Shown: in pieces, positions 34,270 to 46,749 of the stretch
How the letters are laid out: every line of letters starts with the position of its first letter
How positions within the stretch are numbered: position 1 is the stretch's first letter
NCBI RefSeq assembly: GCF_949987535.1
Contig: NC_080064.1
Span: 43,977,937 to 44,041,936, forward strand
From: Balaenoptera acutorostrata
Taxonomy: Eukaryota > Chordata > Mammalia > Artiodactyla > Balaenopteridae
Length of the DNA stretch: 64,000 bases
Direction of reading: 5' to 3'
Made by a program: the position numbers and the translations under genes
Notes under the pieces: model-generated
What the model was told of the DNA's origin: nothing
What the model saw: only the letters and a program-made list of their open reading frames with translations
Database searches by the model: none

Positions 34270-34518
34270 ATCAGGTAAGGGCGAAGGAGTCAGGGATGAA
34301 AGTGAGAGGGATAAGTCAAAGAAGTAGGAGAAAATCAGAAATTTTAGTGTCACATAAGTAAGTCATGGAAGAATAGTTTCATAAAGAAGGAGGATGTGAT
34401 CTACTATAACTGAATGTTGCTAAGATGGGGAAAGAAGCCAGAAAAGAGTGGGGCATGCATGGGAGGTGAAGGGGAGACATTGAGAGTAGACAACTCTTTT
34501 GAGAAAATAGTCCTCTTG

Positions 34519-34647
34519 GGATTCCCTGGCGGTCCAGTGGTCAAGACTCTGTGCTGCCACTGCAGGGGACACAGGTTTGCTCCCTGGTCGGGGAACTAAG
34601 ATCCTGCATGCCACACAGCGTGGCCAAAAAAAAAAAAAAAACCAACA
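34519..34647 (+). mobile_element. Short tRNA-derived SINE, sense
   Basis: Head 'attccctggcggtccagtgg', ends 'gcgtggcc' plus A16. Target duplication gaaaatagtcctct at 34503-34516 and 34648-34661. Confidence 0.94.
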
Positions 34648-34870
34648 GAAAATAGTCCTCTCGAGTGTGAAGGGTTAACTGTCTCAAATTCGAGGTATAG
34701 TGGAATATCCAAATGGAGAAGTATTGTATATCAGGTAGGTTAAGCTGTGGCCCTGGAATTTGAGTGAGAGGTGAGGGTTAGAGAAATCTGAGAGTCATTC
34801 ACATGGAGATGGTAGTTGAAGACTTTAGAAGAAAAGGGAGCCAAAGATAGGACTGTGAGAGCACCTATAG

Positions 34871-36464
34871 TTAGAGATTTTCTTTGGATTGTTATTAATA
34901 ACTAACATTGTAGTGTTCATAGTACAAGTAATTTGAGCATGGACTTGTTTCATTCAACTCAGTTACCCCAAGCTTTGGCTGATACAATTCAGGTTTTGCT
35001 CTTCTTAAACTTGACATTGTTAAAAGTAAGACGCAGTGCTCTAAATGCCCCCCCCCCCCACCTCCCCAAGTTGTCAAGACAGGAGCAAGCACAGTATCTA
35101 TTTTTACTGTAGGTGTTAAGGTACACAATTTTATTTTTGGCTAGTTTTTCATTAGTTGGTAGTTTGTACCAATATATCACTTGTAGTGACTAGATTAATG
35201 GTGAGTCATAACCCTGCTTTACACAAACTCTTGCTATTACTTTTGGTACATACAATTTGTGCTGTACAAATTATATCTCCCGAGCAATCTGCTACCTAAA
35301 GTGATCTGAAAAATAAGACCCTCCCCCCAATGAATTTATCTCTTGTTTATTATCTACTGTAGATCATAGAATATCTGAGCTAGTGTCTGATCTTTGAAAT
35401 TTTAGGTATGCGATTAAGGTTGAAACTCTGATTTTGATGTCATTAGTCTCAATTTATATCGTTCTGTTGGGATATGTTTGTTAAGATTATTGTTGCAAGT
35501 TAAAGCAACCAGTTGGAGCTTACTTAAGGAAAAGGGGAGTGTTACAAGGATACTAGGTAATAAACTGGTTAAGTTGATTGGTTCCCCAGAATATGGTTTT
35601 ATTTTGCAATAAAAATTTATGTGTGTGTATGGAGCAAGAGGCAGGCAATCCTAGAAGTCTGTTGGCAAAGATAATCCAATAGATATCTACTACCTAAAAA
35701 TTAAAGATAAGGACTTGGGCTAATATAGTGTTAATTAGTGGTTCCAGTCATGGACAAACAATCTATTTGCTACTTTAGGGATGTTGTATATCTGAATAGT
35801 ATTCCATATATACACAAATTTGTTTTTATGTCTTGAGTCTTATTACTCTAGACTTGAAAATTACGCATGTTATTTGCTTTAGTGCCAATCTCAGATCAGT
35901 TGCTGTTCTAAAGCTTTCAGTGCATACATATATTTGATACATCTGTTATCACTTTTCCCAATATTTGTTCAACTCTGCTTTTCTTCAGTGTGTACTAGGA
36001 GAAAGCAACTACCTGGTACTAATAGCTCTTGACTGAGAATTCAGTGTTTGTGAAAGATGCCAGATTGATATCCTGGAAATTGAAACCCTCTGTGAATGTG
36101 GTGTAGCAATAATGTCAGCTTCCCACATCTTGCTTTCTTAATGTACTTTGGTCTTGATCTGCAGGAATAAAGCTCTTTTCAAAGATTATCTCATTTCTTT
36201 TTTCTGCCACTGTGAGTGAGGTTGTTTGTATTCAAAGCATGTTTTTATAGGATCAGATATATTTAGCCTCTTCAGAAAGTTGAAGAGTCAGGTTACTTTT
36301 TTGTTCCTGTGTTTCATTTCATTGTTCAAACTTGAATTGATTACTTAAGACCAGTGGCCCTGATGGATTATTAATTGTATAAACAAACCAGTCCCCTGGT
36401 TGGCTTTATGGTTCCAATCACATTCTGCTTTTCTTTTGTAATTCTTTCACACAAATTGCTTTTT
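34871..36464. other. Intronic sequence with a poly-C tract at 35048-35059
   Basis: No exon or repeat family recognised. The C12 run followed by 'acctcccc' is the only notable simple sequence. Confidence 0.45.
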
Positions 36465-36725
36465 GATGATGAATAGTAATGGCTACCACTTATTAAGCAC
36501 AGAAATATGAGACCTAAGGAAGGCACTTTATATAAATACATTCTTCATTATTAAAACTATCCTGGGAAGTATAGTGTTCATACAAAGTATAAAGAAACTG
36601 AGACTCAGAAAGGTTTATTTAATTAAACTCCTCAAAGCAGCAACAGCTGTTAAATGCTAGAGCATGAATTCAAACTTGGATTTGCCGGAGTCCTGCGCTA
36701 GTGTTCTTTCACCAAACTCCACTGA
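36465..36725 (-). mobile_element. MIR SINE, antisense
   Basis: 'taccacttattaagcacaga', 'agaaactgagactcagaaag' and 'gtcctgcgctagtgttctt' follow reversed MIR. Confidence 0.85.
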
Positions 36726-37134
36726 TGCTCGTAAAAATGTTCATTTGGATTAAACATCAGAGAAGCAAGTCTGTTACATATTGGTAATTGTTGATTTAAA
36801 GTCTAATCCCAGTTTTTCTAGATATTCCATTGTATTTACAGATACCCTTGAATCACACCTTTTTTTTTTTCTTTAAAGGTGAGTCATCAAACTAATAGAA
36901 GCTGTTTGAAGTTGTGATTAGGATAGAAAGCCCTGGTAAAACATAGTTTAAGTTTGAACTTCAGTATGCAAACTAATAATTTTATGTTGGCATTAATAAA
37001 CTTTGAAATAGTAAGTATATTAGAGCCTTAGCAGTCTCAACACAACTCTTGGGATCCTTCCTATGGAAAATTTTTGCAGGTGGAAGTACTTTGAAAGTTA
37101 GTCTTTTAGTGATTTTACTTTGGATCACAAGTGG
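36726..37134. other. Intronic sequence, nothing recognised
   Basis: No repeat or exon recognised. Confidence 0.4.
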
Positions 37135-37167
37135 TTAGTGAGCACTTACTCTGTGCCAACCATTGTG

Positions 37168-37168
37168 C

Positions 37169-37207
<39 letters not shown>
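37168..37207. repeat. (CA)n microsatellite
   Basis: About 18 uninterrupted CA units; likely length-polymorphic. Confidence 0.97.
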
Positions 37208-37208
<1 letters not shown>

Positions 37209-37502
37209 ATATAGTGATCAATAAGTCAGAAGTAGTCTCTTTTCTGGAAAACATCAGTATGAGCCTGGAAAGAGGAGACAAACAGTTAAAAAAAAATCAT
37301 AATTCAGCTGGTAAGTGCTGTGATAGAGGAAATGAAAGATATATGGAAAGAAGGAGCACCTGTCCTAGACCTAGAATAGAAGGGCTTTAAGGAAGATGTG
37401 ATATATAGGGTAGGATAAGGAGGGTAAGCAAGAATTAGTCAAGTAATAGTGGTGGGGGCAGAATATTCCAGGCCTAAATAATAATGTGTGAAGGCCTGTT
37501 TT

Positions 37503-37853
37503 TTTCCCAGTAGTTTTATTGAGATATAATTCACATATCATAAAATTGTCTCTTTTAAAGTACACATTCAGTGGTATTCAAGTATATTCACAGAGTTGTG
37601 CAACCATCACCACCGCCTAATTCCAGAACATTTTCATCACCCCAGAAAGAAACGCCATATCCATTAGCACTCACTCCCTATTCCCTCCTCTCCCTGGCCC
37701 TTGGCAACCACTAATCTACTTTCTGTCTCTAAGGATTTGCCTATTCTGGATGTTTCATATAAACAGAACCATACAATATGTGGTCTTTTGTGACTGGCTT
37801 CTTTCACTTAGCATAATGTTTTCAAGGTTCATCCATATTGTAGTGTCTATCAG
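37503..37853 (-). mobile_element. L1M 3'-end fragment, antisense
   Basis: 'agttttattgagatataatt', 'ttgtgcaaccatcaccacc' and 'caaggttcatccatattgt' are a reversed L1 3' end. The flanks 'gtgaaggcctgttt' and 'atgaagggctgttt' look like a diverged target duplication. Confidence 0.82.
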
Positions 37854-38390
37854 CATGAAGGGCTGTTTTGAGGAATGGAGATGAGCAATATTGAGAATTG
37901 AAAGTTTAGTTGATCAGGGTGATCAGTGCATAGAGCAAGAATTTGAGAATAAAGAGAAGGTTTCATACTAGAGAGGTAAGCAGAAACCAAATCAACAAAG
38001 CTGTGTTATAGAAGTATGGACTTTATCCTAAGGGCAATAGGATACCATTGAATGGTGTTAAGTATGAAAATAATATAATCAGATTTGTGTTTTTTAGTTG
38101 TGTAGAGAATAGGCTAGATGGACACAAAATGGGGGGCAGGGAGACCGGTTAGTTTTCTTACAAAAATCTGGGCAACAGAAAGATGTCAGTGGTGTGGCAT
38201 ATGGCCTGGGAATGTAGAGTAGTGGATAGATATGAGAGATTTAAAAGGCAAGATTGGCAATACTTGGTGTTAGAGTGAATGTAGAGGTGGGGGGAAGGAG
38301 AGGAAGTATCTAGAATGATGCTTAAGTTTTAGGATTGGTGAGCCAGGTGGATTATGATACATAGACTAATTAAGGAACTGGCTAGATAGA

Positions 38391-38779
38391 TGAATTCCCA
38401 GGGTGCCAATCCATAAGGAGTACTAAATTGGCACTGGGAAGTTAATGAGATGAAAAAATGCATTTACCGGAACTCTTTTCTTATTAGTAGAATACTGTAT
38501 GTTGGGGGGAAAACTTTGGTAAGCTTCTAGAGGAGGTAAGACCCCCTCCCTCATCTAGCTTCTTGTTTGAATAATGAGATGTTTCCTAAACTGTACTCGA
38601 AGAAGCCCAAAGGCTGTTTTATTGAGTAGGATATGTAAATTTGGAACTGGAGCTAAATAATTCAGTAGAGGAGAAGCTGCCATCAGGGGTCTTCTTTTTT
38701 GCCTGTTCGTCTTCTGGTTCTTACCCTTTTTTCTAGACTATTTATATAAGATCGGGTTGAAGAGTATCAAATTACTAAC
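38391..38779. other. Intronic sequence, nothing recognised
   Basis: No repeat or exon recognised. Confidence 0.4.
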
Positions 38780-39245
38780 CTACTGTTGCATGTATCTATT
38801 GTTATGTAATAATTTACACCAAAACATAGTGGCTTACAACAACAATTTAATTCTGTCTTGTGGTTCTAGAGGTTGACTGGACTAGCTAAGAGGTTCTATC
38901 TTAGGGTCTTCATGAAGTTGTAGGCACACAGTGGCTGAGGCTAGGGTCATCTTGAGGTTTGCTCATTCACATATGTGAAGGTTCATGGGCCAAATCACCT
39001 ACATGTAGCCTTTCCCTGTGGTCTCTCTGGCATGATAACTGGATTCAAAGAGTGAGTGTCCCAAGAGAAACAGGCAGAAACTCTATTACCTTTTATGACC
39101 TAGTTTTAGAAGTTGTGTCCCTCCTGTTTTTCTCTATTAGTTGAAGTAGTCCTGAAGTTTTGCCCAGCTTTAGAGGAAGGGGACATAGAGTTTACCACTC
39201 TTGTAAGAAGATCATGTGGGATGGGAGGTACTGCAGCAGACATTT
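38780..39245. repeat. Old interspersed repeat, family not resolved
   Basis: 'aatttacaccaaaacatagt' followed by 'ggcttacaacaacaatttaa' and 'cttgtggttctagaggttga' is a widespread mammalian repeat start that I recognise but cannot name with confidence. It extends to the SINE at 39246. Confidence 0.45.
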
Positions 39246-39376
39246 TGGGGTTTTTTGTTTGTTTGTTTGGCTGTGCTACATGGCTTGCGGGATCTTAGTT
39301 CCCTGACCAGGGATCGAACACAGGCCCTTGGCAGTGAAAGCGTGGAGTCTTAACCACTGGACCACCAGGGGATTCC
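39246..39376 (-). mobile_element. Short tRNA-derived SINE, antisense
   Basis: 'ccctgaccagggatcgaac' and 'accactggaccaccagggg' are the reversed tRNA-like part; the tail is (GTTT)n. Confidence 0.9.
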
Positions 39377-39379
39377 TCA

Positions 39380-40000
39380 TCTTTGGAAATATAATCTGCC
39401 TCACCTACCTTGAGATCCCTGCCCAGACTAGGACAGAAAACCGAGAAAGAAGACTTTGGGATTTTGAAGCAATTTTGTATATATTGAGTTTAACTCTTTG
39501 TCACACTTCTTGGTGGAAATGCTATTAAGAAGTTTGCTTACTAAGCAGATACTGAATTTGTTCTGTGGTGAATAGTATTAATTAGAGATAAGACCGGAAA
39601 CATTATTTAACTGAGAATATTTTCTAGTTTATTCTTTTTCTTTTTTTAAACCTGTGGCCAGGATTTTGGAAATTTTTACCTTAATAAATCTCTTCTGTTG
39701 TAAACAAACCCACATCAGAGATTCCTATAAATTGCTTGTATTTTATATTTTAAATATCTTTATTCTTGTCACTTTTCCTTATAGGTTTATTTTTTAAGAA
39801 TATCTTGGTTTCTTAATTTTAGATGATTCTTCTTTCACTTTCCCCATATTATAATTAAAATTTTAACCGTCTTTGTACACCCCAGGGAGATAATCTTTTA
39901 AAATACTTGTCTTTCCTATTTCCTTCCTTTTTCAGTTTTCATATTTGAAAGTAAAAATTTAAGTAGCTTGGGTTTTTATTAATTGAAATTCATGGATGCT
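39380..40000. other. Intronic sequence, nothing recognised
   Basis: AT-rich, no repeat or exon recognised. Confidence 0.4.
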
Positions 40001-40400
40001 CAATACTCCTTTCTTTTATTAACAAATAATATACATTCATCCTAAGAAAAATTAGTACTATAGATAAGCTTGACTAAAATGTAAACCACCCAAACACTAT
40101 TGAGACTCTCTATTATATTTTAGTGTATATATTTTTAAAGACTTTTAAGTCTTTCCCCAAATATGGAGTCTTACATTTGTACCATTTTGTAAACTGATAC
40201 TTCCGTTTGACATTTAGATTTTTCTCACTATCTACTGTTTTAAACATCAATCTAACAGTTAACTTATTTTACATCTTTTGTATTTATCTAATTATTTCCT
40301 TAAGATAAATCTCCAGAAGGGTAATTATTATGTTAAAGGGCCTGTGTTTGAATAATAATGATAACATTTCCCAATTATTTAAATCCTTGTCACTTTTTCT
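40000..40400 (-). mobile_element. Possible old L1M fragment, antisense
   Basis: 'tttgtaccattttgtaaact' and 'ttccttaagataaatctcca' with 'gaagggtaattattatgtta' resemble reversed L1M 3' sequence; very diverged. Confidence 0.45.
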
Positions 40401-40551
40401 CCTACTAGAAAATTTCTGTTTTTTGTTTCTCTCTTGTATTTGCTTACTGTCCTTCTCTCCTACAACACACACACGTTCACAAATATTTATTTCTTAGGGA
40501 AGAAGAAATCTTCATCATGAGGTTGATTACCTAAGTATGAACTTTATTAGT

Positions 40552-41390
40552 TTCATTCAATTTACTTCTTCATGAGACATTTGTTGAACACTATGTGCTA
40601 TACCCTGGCTTAAAGAGCATGAAGACATAGCCCTGATCTCAGTGAACTCACGGTCCAATGGGGAAGACAAACAGGATTACCCATAATGTAAATTCATTTG
40701 GTCTCTGCTGCCATTAGTAGAGAGATGCATGACAGGAACATAAGGTGACTCTTTTAAAACAGTCTGTAGAGAATTGAGGAAGGCTTCGAGGTTGAGCTGA
40801 GAATGAGTTGAACCTTGGTAACGCAAGTTAGGCAAATAAAAAGTGGTTCAACATAGGTACAGAACACGCAATGATAGAGAAGCATGGCAGAGCATCTCAC
40901 AAGAAATATTATTAGTTTAGTATGATTGGAGCTTTGGAAAGTAGTGGGAGAACAAGTTGGAAAACAAGTTCTGAAGGGATCTCTATGCCATGCTAAAAAA
41001 CTGCACTTCATTCTTGGGGGAAAGGAGGAAGGGGATCCATTTAGTTAGCTAGGCAAGCACAATCAGCTGGGTAGTATATGTAGTAGCAAATGACGACCCA
41101 TTATTGTGACCTCCAGAGATATATCCATTAAATAGGTGAGATGGGGAGCTATTTAAGGATTTTTAAGCAGAAGAATAACGTGATCTGATTTTCTTTTAGA
41201 AAGCTATTTTGGTAAGCCTACGAAAGGATATATTTTCTAGACCTAAGGAGACAGGGACATTAGTTTGGAAACTATATTGAACCAATCTGGGAGATAACTA
41301 ATGAGGGCCTAAACTAAGGCAGATGTAGTAGAAATAAAAGGAGGGGGATAAAATTAGAAGCTATTTATTTGGAATCCTTGCCATGGGAGT
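40552..41390 (-). mobile_element. L2 LINE, antisense
   Basis: 'acatttgttgaacactatgt', 'agaattgaggaaggcttcg', 'ttctgaagggatctctatgcc' region and 'gcagaagaataacgtgatct' follow reversed L2 in order. Confidence 0.75.
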
Positions 41391-41424
41391 GTGTTATATG
41401 CTATACTTGATGAAATCATTCCAT

Positions 41425-41650
41425 ATATTTTTAATACCTACTATACGACAAACACTGTGCTGAGGTATTGGGATAAAGGGATGAATAAAAAGGGTTTCCT
41501 GCCTTGCGTGGTTTATTATTTAGCGGCGTGCAACAGATTTATAAAGGGAGACACTACCATGTAATGCGAAAAGTGTTGTTGATATAAATGTACTGTGAGA
41601 ACATAGAGAACATAGTGATTAGTTGTTAATTTCACATTGGGAGGTGACAT
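41425..41650 (-). mobile_element. L2 3'-end fragment, antisense
   Basis: 'aatacctactatacgacaaa' and 'cactgtgctgaggtattggg' restart the reversed L2 3' end just beyond the preceding copy. Confidence 0.7.
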
Positions 41651-41799
41651 TGAGTAGAATATTGAAGGAGTTCTTTTTTTTCTGTGTATCTTGAACTGTA
41701 TTTAAGGCATTTTATACTGTATTTTATGTTGTACATCTATCCATTTACTGAATTTCTTTTGTTCCTTCCAAAAAAGCAATTCCATAATGCCAAAAGTCA

Positions 41800-44700
41800 G
41801 TGCACTAACATTTGCATTATAGGGGTCCCAGAAGGAGAAGAGAGAGAGAAAGGGCCTGAGAACATATCTGAAAACATAGTAGCTGAAAACTTCCCTAACC
41901 TGGGAAAGGAAACAGTCACCCAAGTCCAAGAAGCACAGGGTCCCATACAGGATGAACCCAAAGAGGAACACACCAAGACACGTTGTAATTAAAATGACAA
42001 AGATAAAGAGAGAATATTAAAAGCAGCAAGAGAAAAGCAACAAATAACATACGAGGGAACTCCCAATAAGGCTATCAGTTTCAGCAGAAACTCTGTAGGC
42101 CAGAGGAGAGTGGCACAATATATTCAAAGTGATGAAAGGGAAAAGCTTAAAATCAATAATACTCTACCCAGAGAGATCAAAGGCTTTACAGACAAGCAAA
42201 AGCTAAAAGAGTTCAGCACCACCAAACCAGCTTTACAACAAATGTTAAAGAAACTTCTCTAGGCAAAAAAGAAAAGGACATAATTAGAAACAAGAAAATT
42301 ACAAAATGAAAAAAACTTACCAGCAAAGGCAAACATACAGTAAAGGTAGTATATCATCCACACACAAAGCTAGTCGGGAGGTTAAAAGACAAAAGTAGTA
42401 AAATCATGTATATCCTCAGTAAGCAGTTAAGGTATACACAAATCAATTAGATGTAAACCATGATATCAAAAACAGTAATTATGAAGGGAGGAGAATACAA
42501 ATGCACAGTTTTTACAGTGCATTTGAAATTAAGAGATCAGCCACTTAAAACAAGCATGTATATATAGACCGCTATACAAAAACCTCATGGTAACCGTAAA
42601 CCAAAAATCTATAATAGATACACACACAAAAAAGAAAAAGGAATTCAAACATAACACTAAAGATAGTTATCAAATCACAAGAGAAGAAGAAAGTGAATAA
42701 ATCCAAAAACGAATCCAAAACAACAAAATGACAACAAGAACATACATATCGATAATTACCTTAAATGTAAATGGACTAAATGCTCCAACCAAAATACATA
42801 GGCTGGCTGAATGGATACAAAAACAGGACTCATATATATGCTGCCTACAAAAGACTCCTTTCAGATCAAGAGACCCATACAGACTGAAAGTGAGGGGATG
42901 GAAAAAGGTGTTCCATGCCAATGGAAATCAGAAGAAAGCTGGAGTAGCAATACTTATATCAGACAAAAGAGACTTTAAAATAAAGACTATTACAAGAGAC
43001 AAAGAAGAACACTTCATTAATGATCAAGGGGTCAATCCAAGAAGAAGATATAACAATAGTAAATATATATGTACCCAACATAGGAGCACCTCAATATATA
43101 AGGCAAATATTAACAGACATAAAAGGGGAAATCGACAGTAACACAATAATAGTGGGGAACTTTAACATCCCACTTACATCAGTGGACAGATCATCCAGAC
43201 AGAGAATCAGTAGGGAAACACAGGCCTTAAAATGACACATTAGACCAAATGGACTTAATTGATATGTATAGAGGATTCCATCTGAAAGCAGCAGAATATA
43301 TATTCTTTTCAAGTGCACACGGAACATTCTGCAGGATAGATCACATGCTAGGCCATAAAATAAACCTTGGTCAATTTAAGAAAATTGAAATCATATCAAG
43401 CACCTCTTCCGACCACAATGCTCTGAGACTAGAAATCAACTACAAGAAAAAACCCATAAAAAACACAAACACATGGCGGCTAAACAATATGCTACTAAAC
43501 AACCAATGGATCACTGAAGAAATCAAAGAGGAAATCAAAAAATACCTAGGGACAGATGAAAACACAGTGATCCAAAACCTATGAGACACAACAAAAGCAG
43601 TTCTAAGAAGGAAGGTTATAGTTATACAAGCTTACCTCAGGAAACAAGAAAAAAATCTCAAATAAACGACATACCATTACACCTAAAGCAACTAGGGAAA
43701 GAAGAATAAACAGAACCTGAAGTTAGTAGAATGAAAGAAATCATCAAGATCAGAACAGAAATAAATGAAATAGAGACTAAGAAAACACTAGAAAAGATCA
43801 ATGAAACTAAAAGCTGGTTCTTTGAAAAGATAAACAGAATTGATAAACCTTTAGCCAGACGCAGGAAGAAAAAAAAGGGGGAGAGGGCCCAAATCAGTAG
43901 AATCAGAAATGAAAAAGGAGAAGTTACAACCGACACCACAGAAATACAAAGGATCATAAGAGACTACTATGAACAACTATATGCCAATAAAGTGGACAAC
44001 CTAGAGGAAATGGGCAAATTCTTAGAAAGGTACAATCTCCCAAGACTGAACCAGGAAGAAATAGAAAATATGAACAGACCAATTGCCAGTACTGAAATTG
44101 GATTAGTAATTTTAAAACTCCCAACAAATGAAAGTCCAGAACCAGATGGCTTCACAGGTGAATTCTACCAAACATTTAGAGAAGAATTGACATCTCTCCT
44201 TCTGAAACTATTCCAAAAAATTGCAGAGGAAGGAACCCTTGCAAACTCATTCTATGAGGCCACCATCACCCTGATACCAAAATCAGACAAAGATATAAGA
44301 AAAAAAGAAAATTACAGGCCAATATCACTATGATGAACATAGATGCAAAAATCCTCAACAAAATGCTGGCAAACCAAATCCAACAATACATTAAAAGGAT
44401 CATACACCATGATCAAGTGGGATTTATCCCAGTGATGCAAGGATTTTTTAATATCTGAAAATCAATCGGTGTAATACAACACATTAACAAATTGAAGAAT
44501 AAAAAGCATATAATCATTTCAGTAGACACAGAAAAAGCTTTTGATAAAATTCAACATTCATTTGTGATAAAAACTCTCCAGAAACAGGCACAGAGGGAAC
44601 ATATCTCAACATAATAAAGTCAATATATGACAAACCCACAGCTAACATTATACTGAATGGTGAAAAGCTGAAAGCATTTCCTCTAAGATCAGAAACAAGA

Positions 44701-46745
44701 TGAGGATGCCCAGTCTCGCCACTCTTATTCAACATAGTTTTGGAAGTCCTACCCACAGCAATCAGAGAAGAAAAAGAAGTAAAAGGAATAGAAAATGGAA
44801 AGAAAGACTTAAAACTGCCACTGTTTTCAGATGACATGATACTATACATAGAAAATCCTAAAAGCACCACCAGAAAACTACTAGAGGTGATGAATGAATT
44901 CAGTAAAGTTGCAGGATGCAAAATTAATACACAGAAATCTGTTGCATTTCTATACACTAACAGCGAAATAGCAGAAAGAAAAATTAAGGAAACAATCCCA
45001 TTTATCATCACATCAAAGAGAATAAAATACCTAGGAATAAACCTCCCTAAGAGAGGCAAAAGACCTGTACTCCAAAAACTATTACAGTGCTGATGAAAGA
45101 AATTGAAGATATCATAAACAGATGGAAAGATATATTGTGTTCTGGGATTGGAAGAATCAGTATTGTTACAATGATCATACCACCCAAGGCAATCTACAGG
45201 TTCAGTGCAATCCCTATCAAAATACCAACAGCATTTTTCACAGAAGTAGAACAAATAATTTTAAAATTTGTATGGAAACACAAAAGAACCTGAGTAGTCA
45301 AACAATCTTGAGAAAGAAGAATGAAGCTGGAGGAATCAGTCTCCCTGACTTCAGACTATATACTACAAAGCTACAGTAATCGAAACAGTAGGCACTGGCA
45401 CAAAAACAGACCTATAGATCAGTGGAACAAGATGGATAGCCCAGAAATAAACCCATGCAGTTATGGTCAGTTAATCTATGACAAAGGAGGCAAGAATGTA
45501 CAGTGGAAAAGACAGTCTCTTCAATAAATGGTGCTGGGAATACTGGACAGCTACATGTAAAATAATGAAATTAGAACATTCACTAACACCATATACAAAA
45601 ATAAACTTAAAATGGATTAAAGACCTAAATGCAAGACTGGTTACTATATAACTCCTAGAGGAAAACATAGGCAGAACACTCTTGGACATAAATCACAGCA
45701 ATATTTTTTTTGGATGTCTCCTCAAGTAAAGGAAACAAAAGTAAACAAATGGGATCTAATTAAACTTAAAAGCTTTGGCACAGCAAGGGAAACCACTAAC
45801 AAAACGAAAAGACAGCCTACTGAATGGGAGAAATATAAACAGCTCATACAACTCAACAGCAGAAAAACAAACAACCTGATTAAAAAATGGGCAGAAGAAT
45901 TGAATAGACATTTTCCAAAGTGGAAATACAGATGGCCAACAGGCATATGAAAAGATTCTCAACATCACTAATCATCAGGGAAATGCAAATCAAGACCATA
46001 ATGTGATATCACCTCACACTTGTCAGAATGACTATCATTGAAAAGAACACAAATAATATGTGTTGGAGAGGGTGTGGAGAAAAAGGAACCCTCCTACACT
46101 GTTGGTGGGAATGTAAATTGGTGCAGCCACTGTGGAAAACAGCATGGAGATTTCTCAAAGAACTAAAAATAAAACTTCTGTATGACTCAGCAGTTCTCCT
46201 AGTTATAGATCTGAAAAAACCAAAAACACTAATTTGAAAAGATACATGCTCCCCAATGTTCACAGCAGTGTTATTTATAATTGCCAAGGTATGGAAGCAA
46301 CCTAAGTGTCCAACAATAGATGAATGCATAAAGAAGATGTGGTATAGACATACAATGGAATACTACTTAGCCATAAAAAAGAATGAAATTTTTCCATTTA
46401 CAGCAGCGTGGATGGACTTGGAGGGTGTTATGCTAAGTGAAATAAGTCAGACAGAGAAATACAGATATTATATGATATCCCTTATATGTGGAATCTCAGA
46501 AATACAGCAGACTAGCAAATATAATGAAAAAGAAGCAGATTCCCAGATATAGAGAACAAACTTGTGGTTACCAGTGGGGAGAGAGACAGGGGAAATATAG
46601 GGGTCAGGGAGTGGGAGGTACATACTGTTGGGTGTAAGGTAGGCTCAAGGATGTATTGTACAACGCAGGGAATACAGCCGATAGTTTGTAATAACTGTAA
46701 ATGGAAAGTAAGCTTTAAAAATTGTATACAATTTTTTTAATTAAA
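41800..46745 (+). mobile_element. Long L1 LINE, sense, frameshifted ORF2
   Basis: Nearly 5 kb of one L1 in the same orientation as ZFYVE9. It enters inside ORF1 (about 41800, 'aacatttgcattataggggt'), passes the ORF1-ORF2 spacer, starts ORF2 at 42728 and ends in the 3' UTR near 46745. ORF2 is split into frames at 42728-43141, 43020-43235, 43249-43584, 43731-44333, 44740-45093 and later pieces. The endonuclease LQETH motif reads LQKTP (catalytic Glu lost). The reverse-transcriptase box reads FSDD (44824-44835), with both Asp kept. Not mobile; divergence suggests an old insertion. Confidence 0.92.
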
Positions 46746-46749
46746 AAAA

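Larger units (their letters stand above)
31400..34870 (-). mobile_element. Very long L2 LINE, antisense, with nested L1 and SINE insertions
   Basis: It starts with the reversed L2 3' end (31405, 'agaacaaatatttatttaca') and runs through reversed ORF2 to about 34870. Recognisable landmarks are 'accttacaaggtcagagtaa' (31870), 'taatagtggcttggacca' (33613), 'ttgagatgtctttgagaccc' (33820) and 'agacaactcttttgag' (34488). It is interrupted by an L1 (about 31956-33510) and two SINEs (34046, 34517). After removing these, the L2 order is continuous. Confidence 0.75.
37135..38390 (-). mobile_element. L2 LINE, antisense, with nested L1 piece
   Basis: Begins with the reversed L2 3' end ('agcacttactctgtgccaac'), carries a (CA)n tract where the L2 3' end would be A-rich, and continues with 'ggtaagtgctgtgatagagg', 'tatggactttatcctaaggg' and 'ggcagggagaccggttag'. 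The L1 at 37503-37853 is inserted. Confidence 0.82.

Noticed and set aside
37168..37207. (CA)n as a functional element
   Set aside because: Ordinary microsatellite at an L2 3' end; nothing suggests more than length polymorphism.
42728..46552. Many protein-like frames resembling reverse transcriptase
   Set aside because: All are pieces of one frameshifted L1 ORF2, not separate genes.
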